A stretch of 24,684 bases of DNA, from the NCBI GenBank assembly GCA_022729775.1, contig DZBA01000008.1, forward strand, positions 1-24,684, given 5' to 3'. Within the stretch, counting starts at the first letter, position 1. The number at the start of each line of letters is the position of its first letter. Origin of the DNA: Anaerolinea thermophila (GTDB lineage Bacteria > Chloroflexota > Anaerolineae > Anaerolineales > Villigracilaceae). The translations under genes were made by a program, and so were the position numbers. The notes under the pieces are model-generated. The model was not told the DNA's origin. It saw nothing but the letters and a program-made list of their open reading frames with translations, and ran no database searches. Below are positions 1 to 7,000 of the stretch, in pieces.

Positions 1-3
1 TAC

Positions 4-53
4 GGGATTTGCCAATCCCTCGTTAGCAAAATCACGGCAACTCCCAATGAACC
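4..53. repeat. Dispersed inverted-repeat element, short copy
   Basis: Positions 30-53 match positions 4011-4034 at 22 of 24 bases, and GGGATTTGCC at 4-13 matches the opposite end of that second copy at 3884-3893. The segment lies directly after the stop of the CBS/HATPase gene. It looks like a shortened copy of the element described at 3875-4034. The function is unknown. Confidence 0.6.
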
Positions 54-57
54 TGGT

Positions 58-1059
58 TTATACGTTTTTTCCTTTGATGGATTCATCTGGCACGGTGAGG
101 CGCATAATAAGTTTTGTGCCTTTGCCAACTGTCGAATCAAGCTCCATTTTGTCTACGCAGCGTTGAATGTTTACCAGCCCCATGCCGGCGCCAAATCCCA
201 TCTCGCGGACCTGGTCTGACGCTGTGGAGTATCCGGGTTGCAGCACTTTGGAAATATCAGGAATGCCCGGTCCCTCATCGGTTGTGGAGATGGTGATGCG
301 ATGCGGCTCGACTTCCAATTTTAAGATGCCGCCTTTTGTGGTGTGGATGATGAGGTTTATTTCCGCTTCGTATGCGGCGATACCACAGCGGCGCGCAAGT
401 TGCGCATCTGCGCCCAATCGCAGCAGGGCGTGTTTGATGTGGCTGGAGGCTTTGCCGCCGTTTGTGAAATCATTGGCTTTGATGTTGTAACGCAGGACGA
501 GCGTGGTTCGGTCTGAAATAATATCTTCAAAGAGGTGGCTCGCCCGGTAACGGCGGACTTCCTCTTCTTTGTAATCGCGTTCCACAGCGTGAAGAATGCC
601 GCGCGTGATACCGCCCTTGGTGATGATGCCTGTCAGTTTATTGTTTTCGTCCACCACCGGCAGGCGTCCCAATCTTTTTTCTGTAAATGTTTTGATGGAT
701 TCAACAATGCTGTCGGTCTTTTTGACAGTGATTAAATTACCCGTCATATATTGGCGCACAGGCGCGTTCAGTTCGTTTTTTTGCAGCGCGCGGACAATAT
801 CTTCGAGGCTGATGATGCCAACCAGCATTTCGTTTTCCACTACAGGCACGCCGGAGATTCGATTTGTCCGCAGCAACTCCAATACGCTGGCGATTGGCAC
901 ATCTGGTGAAGTGGTGATGATTTTGGATGCCATCACCTCATACACTTTTAAATCGTACGAGAGTTCCTCGATACGATTGATTTCATGCGCGTCGCGGTCT
1001 GTCAGCGGACGATGCCGCCCATATTTTTCCTGCGTGGTTTGGGGTCTAGTCTGCGGCAT
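58..1059 (-). CDS. CBS-CBS-HATPase regulatory protein
   Basis: This 333-residue protein has two CBS domains (about 42-95 and 104-155), which typically bind adenine nucleotides. They are followed by a GHKL-type ATPase domain (about 185-325). The N-box is visible as E231 and N235, the G1 box as DEGPGI (261-266) and the G2 box as GFGAGMGL (288-295). This layout resembles anti-sigma-factor/serine-kinase modules rather than a full histidine kinase, because no dimerisation/phosphoacceptor domain is apparent. The protein is cytoplasmic, with no signal peptide or membrane segment. Its ATG lies 14 bp inside the preceding DRTGG gene and has only a weak ribosome site, so translation is probably coupled. 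Such pairs are known next to electron-bifurcating [FeFe]-hydrogenase genes in anaerobes; no hydrogenase gene is in this window, so that role is inference. Confidence 0.85.
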   Translation of the reverse strand: MPQTRPQTTQEKYGRHRPLTDRDAHEINRIEELSYDLKVYEVMASKIITTSPDVPIASVLELLRTNRISGVPVVENEMLVGIISLEDIVRALQKNELNAPVRQYMTGNLITVKKTDSIVESIKTFTEKRLGRLPVVDENNKLTGIITKGGITRGILHAVERDYKEEEVRRYRASHLFEDIISDRTTLVLRYNIKANDFTNGGKASSHIKHALLRLGADAQLARRCGIAAYEAEINLIIHTTKGGILKLEVEPHRITISTTDEGPGIPDISKVLQPGYSTASDQVREMGFGAGMGLVNIQRCVDKMELDSTVGKGTKLIMRLTVPDESIKGKNV

Positions 1060-1405
1060 TGCTTTCGTAACTTTTCAATCCTGCATCGTGCAACCTGCCG
1101 ATGACTTCGAACATGCCAAGCGGGCTGGAGATGAGCGGGATGTTTTCCTGCTTGGCAATATCGAGTGTTTCTGCCTGGGGTTGCTTTCCACGGATAAAAA
1201 CAATTGCGCGAAATTCAGCAATCTGCGCGGTGCGTACCACTTGTGGGTTGGTGAGTCCGGTAATCAATACGGCGTTGGGTTGGCTGTATGCCAGCACATC
1301 GCTCATCAAATCTGCGCCATACCCGCCGCGGATTTGAATATTGGTATCCATATTGGGAGTGAGCAGCGTTCCTTGCGTAATGTCAATAATATCAGTCAGA
1401 TTCAT
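1046..1405 (-). CDS. DRTGG-domain protein
   Basis: This is a 119-residue protein when started at MNLTDIIDIT. That start is preferred over an upstream in-frame ATG at 1441 because AAAGGAAAAG lies about 12 bases before it. The single domain matches the DRTGG family. Its characteristic part is the segment with GYGADLMSDVLAY followed by VLITGLTNPQVVRTA and IVFIRGKQP (roughly residues 27-75). DRTGG domains occur with CBS domains and are thought to be ligand-binding regulatory modules. The gene overlaps the CBS-HATPase gene by 14 bp, so the two form one unit. A palindromic operator-like site and -10 element lie at 1526-1547, giving a predicted leader of about 110 bases. Confidence 0.75.
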   Translation of the reverse strand: MNLTDIIDITQGTLLTPNMDTNIQIRGGYGADLMSDVLAYSQPNAVLITGLTNPQVVRTAQIAEFRAIVFIRGKQPQAETLDIAKQENIPLISSPLGMFEVIGRLHDAGLKSYESNAAD

Positions 1406-1525
1406 TTCTAAGTATCTTTTCCTTTCGGGGCATATCGTCAATAAAATATTCGCGACGAATTATTCCCCAGTTTGTCTTATTCGGTTAGTTTATTTCTTCA
1501 TACTTTCCGGGGATGTTTATCCTTA

Positions 1526-1547
1526 TTTATAGTGACAAATTTCACAA
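1526..1547 (-). promoter_or_regulatory. -10 element with adjoining CRP/FNR- or Rex-like palindrome
   Basis: Read leftward, the sequence is TTGTGAAATTTGTCAC followed directly by TATAAA. TGTGA-N6-TCAC fits the CRP/FNR half-site layout, and TTGTGAA also resembles the left half of a Rex site. The palindrome sits immediately upstream of the -10 element of the DRTGG/CBS-HATPase unit, a position that suits a repressor. No good -35 hexamer was found at normal spacing. The binding protein is inferred, not known. Confidence 0.5.
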
Positions 1548-1585
1548 TAAAGTGTAACAGAAAAAATATTTTTGTGTGACTGAAT

Positions 1586-1711
1586 GATGGGGCGGTGTGC
1601 ACGCAAAACATGTCAGGGATGGATTCGAACGCTTCGCGTCCTGACTTTCGGGGCAAAATCGGGAGATTTTGCAGTCCCATGTGACAACCTTTGCGTGCAC
1701 ACGATGGGGCG
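1586..1711. mobile_element. MITE-like inverted-repeat element with 9-bp direct repeats
   Basis: A perfect 13-bp inverted repeat, GTGTGCACGCAAA at 1595-1607 and TTTGCGTGCACAC at 1690-1702, bounds a 108-bp segment. The identical 9-mer GATGGGGCG stands on both sides (1586-1594 and 1703-1711), as a target-site duplication would. An internal hairpin, GCAAAATC-GGGA-GATTTTGC, lies at 1653-1672. There is no coding capacity. Caution: the similarity of the two flanks continues weakly beyond the 9-mer (both run on to AAAACAT), so a duplicated-repeat origin is also possible. Confidence 0.55.
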
Positions 1712-1720
1712 TGTACAAGT

Positions 1721-1848
1721 AAAACATATGGGCGCGTTTCATTTCAGTTGAAACCGTTCCGAAGGTTGGCTAAAACGGTCAAGATTTCTCGACAAAACCT
1801 TCGGAACGTTCTTTCTTCCAACTCGTTTGAAACGCACCCAAAACATAT
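1721..1848. mobile_element. Second MITE-like element with 9-bp direct repeats
   Basis: Terminal repeats GGGCGCGTTTCA (1730-1741) and TGAAACGCACCC (1828-1839) are complementary at 11 of 12 positions. The inverted similarity continues inward, with CGTTCCGAAGGTT near 1755-1767 pairing with AACCTTCGGAACG near 1797-1809. The 110-bp segment is bounded by identical 9-mers AAAACATAT at 1721-1729 and 1840-1848. It has no coding capacity and starts 10 bp after the flank of the previous element. Together the two elements fill most of the spacer between 1406 and 1919. Confidence 0.55.
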
Positions 1849-1869
1849 CAGCGCCGGGGGGAAAGTCAC

Positions 1870-1917
1870 AAAAAATTAGGACGCTGATTCGAGTGTGCAT
1901 CAGCGTCCTAATTTTTT
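1870..1917. terminator. Strong hairpin terminator after the binding-protein gene
   Basis: A perfect 19-bp inverted repeat (1870-1888 and 1899-1917) with a 10-base loop has AAAAAA and TTTTTT at its outer ends, so it can work in both directions. It begins 3 bp past the stop codon of the leftward binding-protein gene. Confidence 0.85.
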
Positions 1918-1919
1918 AA

Positions 1920-2888
1920 CTATGGCAGAAAACTTGCGTTGACCGAGTCCGCGTAGGAAACATCCGCAGGCAGCATACCTTTTTCCTTTGCCCATGCCAT
2001 CGCGTCGTTCCATTCCTCTTCGGTGGGAACGCCCGCTGTGGGGTAGGGTGGCACTTTGTAACTTTCGAGCAGGGGCGGCGGGACGAGTTTTTGTTCGCTC
2101 AATACGCTTGTATATTTTTTTGCGTCGCCATTGACCAAAGTCGTCGCTTCTTCGATTGCTGCAAGGAATCCTTTAATGGCTTCGGGGTGTGCGTCGATTA
2201 TTTCTTTGCGGAAGGTAATCACGCTAAATCCATACTCGGGATGTTTGGAATCGTCGAGGACGATCACCGCTCCCTGCTGGACTGCCAGCGCCCCAAGCGG
2301 ATCAGGCAGCACGCCCGCGTTTAATTCGCCTGAAGCCAGTAACGCCATGCGATCTGGAATCTTCGGCACTGCAATGGTTTTGATTTCGTCTTTGGTTAGT
2401 CCTTCGGCTTGCAACAGGCGTTCAGTTACGTATTCAATCACTGTCCCTTGCGAGACGCCGATTTCCACGCCTTTCAATCCCTGCGCGTCGGTGATTCCGC
2501 TTTTTGAAGAAGCAATGATAAAGAAGTGCCCTGCATTTTCACTGGGACGCAGCGCATAGCGGACAACCTGAGCCTGCACTTTTTCCTTGTTGAACAGCAT
2601 CGTCGAGATGGTCTCATTAACCATGCCATCAGCCTGCCCGGCGGCGACAAGTTGGTCGCGTTCCGGCGCGGAGGCGACAGGCACAAACTCGACATTGACG
2701 CCGTGTTTTGCAAACAGACCTTCCTGCTGCGCAATATACATCGGCAGGGTATCAATGATGGGGAGGACGGCAATTTTTAAGGTGACAGATTCAGCCGCTG
2801 CTTGTGGCGCAGGCGCAGGGGAACCGCACGCGCTAAGAGCAAATCCCAGCACAAGGATAAACACAAACAATTTATAGTTCAAACGCAT
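1920..2888 (-). CDS. ABC-type substrate-binding lipoprotein, NMT1/TauA/SsuA-like
   Basis: This 322-residue protein begins with a lipoprotein signal: MRLNYK, a hydrophobic stretch, then lipobox LSAC with Cys21. An Ala/Pro-rich linker follows. The mature part opens with LKIAVLPIIDTLPMYIAQQEGLF, typical of nitrate/sulfonate/thiamine-precursor binding proteins, and ends with an MAWAKEKGML-type helix. It should be anchored outside the membrane and deliver a small ligand to an ABC permease. No ATPase or permease gene is adjacent, so it is an orphan here and the ligand cannot be named. AGGAGATA lies before the ATG. The gene follows a TetR gene in the same direction after 89 bp, which suggests co-transcription or control by it. 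Confidence 0.85.
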   Translation of the reverse strand: MRLNYKLFVFILVLGFALSACGSPAPAPQAAAESVTLKIAVLPIIDTLPMYIAQQEGLFAKHGVNVEFVPVASAPERDQLVAAGQADGMVNETISTMLFNKEKVQAQVVRYALRPSENAGHFFIIASSKSGITDAQGLKGVEIGVSQGTVIEYVTERLLQAEGLTKDEIKTIAVPKIPDRMALLASGELNAGVLPDPLGALAVQQGAVIVLDDSKHPEYGFSVITFRKEIIDAHPEAIKGFLAAIEEATTLVNGDAKKYTSVLSEQKLVPPPLLESYKVPPYPTAGVPTEEEWNDAMAWAKEKGMLPADVSYADSVNASFLP

Positions 2889-2918
2889 GAAATATATCTC
2901 CTGATTATTTTATGATGC

Positions 2919-2973
2919 CATTGCGAAGCGAAGCGTTGCCTACGGTGTTTTATTTTTACATCACTTCGCTATG
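2919..2973. repeat. GCGAAGCGAAGC-type intergenic hairpin
   Basis: CATTGCGAAG (2919-2928) pairs with CTTCGCTATG (2964-2973) at 9 of 10 positions, with a second GCGAAGC next to it. This resembles short hairpin repeats that are widely scattered in bacterial genomes. It lies in the spacer between the TetR and binding-protein genes and has no T-run on the transcribed strand, so it is not an obvious terminator. Confidence 0.45.
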
Positions 2974-2977
2974 ACGT

Positions 2978-3586
2978 TTATATTTTTTCTTCTGATATCC
3001 CAATCGAGCGCGCGAGGAATTGTTTCAGCGCGGGCATGGATTCTTCCAGCGTGGGGGAGCCGGTATAAATCCAATGAATGACGATTTCATTCAGCGCGCC
3101 GACCCATGCGCGCGCGGCGATTTCCGTTTGCAAGGGTGGTATACTCCCGTCCTGTACCGCGCGCTCCAATCGCGCTTGAATGATTTTTGCAAAGCGGTCG
3201 TTGATTTTGCGTCGGCGGTCTTCAAACGCGGTACCCAATCCAACTGCTTGCACCAGCGCGATCTTTGCCAGTCCGCGATATTGACTGAATAACCCAAGAC
3301 TTGTTTGCAAGGCAGCGTTCATTTGATCGCGTCCGCGCGTTTCTTTTTCCATTGCTTGTGTCAGGCGCGCTTCGAGCAGATCCATGAAGGTATCGCTCAA
3401 CGCGAGAAAAATATCCTGCTTGCTGGGAAAATAAAAATAGAAAGAGCCTTTGGATGTGTTCGACTCGCTCACGATGTCGTCTACTTTTGTATCGTGGTAG
3501 CCTTTTGTCGCAAAGACTTTTACCGCCGCTTCGAGGATGCGCTCACGGGTTTCTTGTGGTGTGGTGGGAAGGGATGATGTTGTCAT
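2978..3586 (-). CDS. TetR-family transcriptional regulator
   Basis: This 202-residue regulator starts at MTTSSLPTTPQ. A longer reading from 3655 is rejected because it would begin upstream of the promoter found at 3621-3649. The TetR helix-turn-helix is clear: TRERILEAAVKVFATKGYHDTKVDDIV, then SKGSFYFYFPSKQDIF (about residues 12-58). The C-terminal part is a helical ligand-binding and dimer domain ending at LARSIGISEEKI. A palindrome at 3598-3609 just downstream of the predicted start site suggests autorepression. The downstream target is probably the binding lipoprotein 89 bp further on. The ligand is unknown. Confidence 0.88.
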   Translation of the reverse strand: MTTSSLPTTPQETRERILEAAVKVFATKGYHDTKVDDIVSESNTSKGSFYFYFPSKQDIFLALSDTFMDLLEARLTQAMEKETRGRDQMNAALQTSLGLFSQYRGLAKIALVQAVGLGTAFEDRRRKINDRFAKIIQARLERAVQDGSIPPLQTEIAARAWVGALNEIVIHWIYTGSPTLEESMPALKQFLARSIGISEEKI

Positions 3587-3597
3587 TTTCGTAAACC

Positions 3598-3609
3598 GAC
3601 TGGTCAGTC
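3598..3609. promoter_or_regulatory. Probable TetR-family operator
   Basis: GACTG-GT-CAGTC is a perfect 5-bp-arm palindrome within ACCGACTGGTCAGT, which resembles the GACYGGTC-type sites used by many TetR proteins. It lies between the predicted transcription start (about 3614) and the TetR start codon, a position suited to autorepression. Confidence 0.6.
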
Positions 3610-3620
3610 TATTGACGCAA

Positions 3621-3649
3621 AGAATATCATACTCAGTTGCAGAAGTCAA
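3621..3649 (-). promoter_or_regulatory. Sigma-70-type promoter of the TetR gene
   Basis: Read leftward: TTGACT (3644-3649), a 17-bp spacer, then TATTCT (3621-3626). The predicted start site near 3614 gives a leader of about 28 bases to the ATG at 3586. Confidence 0.65.
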
Positions 3650-3721
3650 GCGCACAAACAGGGTAATCGCATTAGAAATCTTCAGCGTCCAAAACGCAGC
3701 CTTGTATTTGAGAGTCCGCTA

Positions 3722-3786
3722 ATCCGCGCTAATCCCCACGAATTTTTTTCAGAAAGATTAGTGTAAATTCGTGGAGATTAGCGGAT
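3722..3786. repeat. TAATCC...GGATTA-type intergenic hairpin
   Basis: The left arm (3722-3745) and right arm (3765-3786) share a stem of about 17 bp around CTAATCYCCACGAATTT, with one mismatch and a 2-base bulge. No gene overlaps it. Similar TAATCCGC/GCGGATTA hairpins are common in environmental genomes. It lies in the non-coding stretch 3587-4067, which holds only repeats and the TetR control region. Confidence 0.6.
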
Positions 3787-3874
3787 AAAAAACCAAATGA
3801 GATTGCCCTAAGCGCATAAATTTTTTAACTTATGTTAATAAATGAAACCGGTCAAATCGGATAGAATTAAAAAT

Positions 3875-4034
3875 GGTTCTCTGGGATTTGCCGTGATTTG
3901 GTACACGGACTACACGGACTACACGGATTCGACGGAATCGAGCGGATTTTTTCCCAAAAAATCCGTGTTTTGTCCGCGTAATCCGTCGCATCCGTGTCCA
4001 AATGGTTTTTAATCACGGCAATTCCCAATGAGCC
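3875..4034. repeat. Long dispersed inverted-repeat element with ACACGGACT units
   Basis: Outer arms 3875-3898 and 4011-4034 are complementary at 20 of 24 positions. Inside are tandem copies of TACACGGAC (3902-3928), a perfect stem GGATTTTTT-CCC-AAAAAATCC (3944-3964), and ATCCGTG/ATCCGTC units facing the other way. The right end recurs at 30-53. No reading frame is present. It ends about 30 bp before the HD-GYP gene. Confidence 0.65.
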
Positions 4035-4067
4035 TTAAAAATCCTTCATGCCAAAGGGTAATTAATC

Positions 4068-7000
4068 ATGAAAAAATATACGCAAAAAATAACACCCATT
4101 GAAAAACAAGCAGGTATGCAAGAGGAAAAGGATATACTTTTCTCGTCCATTGTCGGATTGGCTCATGATGCCATTGTTGTTGTTGGGGAAGACCAGAATA
4201 TCATCATGCTTAATCAGGGCGCGGAGCGTATCTTTGGATATGTTGCGTCAGAGGCTGTCGGGCAGCCGCTTGATATTCTGATTCCGTCTACAGTCTCTGA
4301 CGCGCACCGCAAGTACGTAAAAAAATTTGCAGAGATGGATGAGCCTGCGCGTTATATGCACCAGCGCCGCGAAATATTAGGGCGGCGTAAGAATGGCGAA
4401 ACTTTTCCCGCAGAGGCGAGCATTGTAAAAGTGAGCGATGGCGAGCAAAACGTTTTCGCTGCTATTTTGCGTGATGTCAGTTTTCGCAGGGATACGGATG
4501 CGTGGCAGGTGACTTTTTCACATGCCATAGAGCAAGCCGGGGATATTGTTTTTATTACAAACCAAAAGGGAATTATTGAATACGTCAACCCTGCCTTTGA
4601 GAAGGTCACGGGGTATGGCAGGGAAGATGTCATCGGAAAAACGCCGCGTATTCTCAAATCGGGGATGATGTCGGATGAATATTATCAAGACGTTTGGAAG
4701 ACCATCCTGTCCGGCGATATTGTCCGCGCTGAAGTATTGGATCGCGACAAGAGTGGCGAATTATTTTATTACGACCAGACCATCTCCCCGCTAAAAGACG
4801 CGCAGGGCTGCATCACTCACTTTATTTCCACAGGCAAAGATGTCACCCAGCGTAAACGCACCGAGCAGGAAGTTCACCTCTTATTGAGGTTGACACAAGC
4901 AATTGCAGAATCCGAAAGTTTCGACGCGGCGCTTCATGCTACGCTAAAACTGGTCTGTGAGACTATGAATTGGGATTTTGGAGAAGTGTGGATTCCTGTG
5001 CGGGATGAATCTCATTTGGAAATTGGCGCGCCATATTACAGTAGATGTGAAAATGTGGAACGCTTTCGATCTGCCAGCGGCGATTTTAAATTTACACCCG
5101 GGTCAGGGTTGCCCGGCAGGGTTTGGGATTTGGGTCAGCCAATTTGGATTGAAGATATTACCGCAGGTACAGAGTTCTCACGCGCGGCATTTGCCGCGGA
5201 GGTTGGGTTTAAGACCGCAGTAGGAATTCCTGTGATGGCTGGTAAAAAAGTCGTAACCATCCTTGAATTTTTTATGCGAAAAGTGCGCCCTGAAGATATG
5301 CGTATGATGGTTCTTTCTTCGGCGATTTCCACGCAATTGGGAACGGCATTCCAGCGCAAACATTCGGAGGAAACTCTCAAACAAAGCGAGGCTCGCCTGC
5401 GCGAAGCGCAGCGCATCGCCAAAATGGGAAACTGGGAACTCGATTTGGTCAAAAATCAACTTATCTGGTCTGATGAGATTTTCCGTATTTTCGAAATTGA
5501 CAAAAATAAATTCGGCGAATCTTACGACGCATTCCTTAACTTGATTCACCCGGAAGACCGCGAAGCCGTGAATCAGGCTTATAACAATTCCATCCGCACA
5601 CGCGAACCGTACGAGATTGTCCATCGTTTGCTTATACCCGATGGTCGTGTTAAATACGTGCAAGAACATGGCGAGACTTTTTACGCCCCCGATGGCGCCC
5701 CCGTCCGTTTGGTTGGCTTGGTGCAGGATATTACCGAACGCAAACTATCTGAATTCCAAAAGGAAGCCGCACTTAATGCGCTGCATGAAAACGAACAACA
5801 TCTTCGTATGATTTTCGAAACCATGAGCGAAGGAATTGCGTTAAATGAAATCATTTACGACGAAAATGGCGAGATGGTGGATTATCGAGTTTTGGAGGTA
5901 AACCCGGCTTTTTATAGCACGGCAGATTATCGCGGCAAAAACATCATCGGCAAACTAGCTACGGAAGTCTACGGCATGTCATCGGAGTATATAAGGGAGT
6001 TTTGGCGGCGGCATAAAGACAGCAACTCCACTATATATACAGAAATGCGCAGCCCGCTGGGTCATCGTTTTTTCTTTGTTGCCGCATCCCCGTTTGTGAA
6101 TGGACGGTTTGTAACATCCTTTTTTGATATTACCGGGCGCAAACTGGCAGAAGAAGCGCTGCGCGCAAGCGAAGAAAAATTCAAGACAATCTTAAACGAA
6201 GCGCCCTTGGGAATCGGCTTGGTTGATTCTTTGACTGGAAAATTTGAATCGGTCAACCCCATGTATGCTGAAATTATAGGCAGGAGTGTGGATGAATTAA
6301 TCAACCTTGATTGGATGACGATTACGCATCCAGACGATATTCATCTTAACCTTAGCAAGGTGAATAAGATGAATTCCGGTCAGTCCAATGGGTTTCAAAT
6401 GGAGAAAAGATACTTGCGCCCCGATGGTTCGCTGGTCTGGGTTAATTTAAAAGACGTGCCACTGAAGGTGAAGGCTGTAGACCACCCAATTCATCTGGCA
6501 ATGATAGAGGATATTACCGAACGCAAGCGTGCAGAGGAAGCCTTGCGCGAAAGCGAAGAAAAATATCGCACGGTAGCTGATTTTACATACGACTGGGAAG
6601 CCTGGCGCGGTCCAGATGGCGCGTATATTTATGTTTCACCCGCGTGTAAACGCATCACCGGTCATGCGGTTGAAGAATTTTTGGCTGATTCTGACCTTGT
6701 GTTAAAGATTGCGCATCCGCAGGATCTATCGAAAATACATCATCACCGCGAGGATGTGGCGCGTAACGCCCACGAAGCAACCATGTTGGAATATGAATTC
6801 CGCATTATTACACCGGATGGCGAGGCGCGCTGGATTAACCATACCTGCTTGCCGGTCTACGGAAAAAGCGGAGAATTTTTGGGGCGCCGCGAAAATAATC
6901 GCGAGGTCACGGCGCGGAAACAAATCGAATTGGAATTGCGGGATAGCCAGCAACGGCTTCGTGAAATTATAGACGTTGCGCCTTTTGGCGCGCACATCTA

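Noticed and set aside
3587..3655. Longer TetR start at 3655
   Set aside because: It begins upstream of the TTGACT-17-TATTCT promoter and adds residues not typical of the family.
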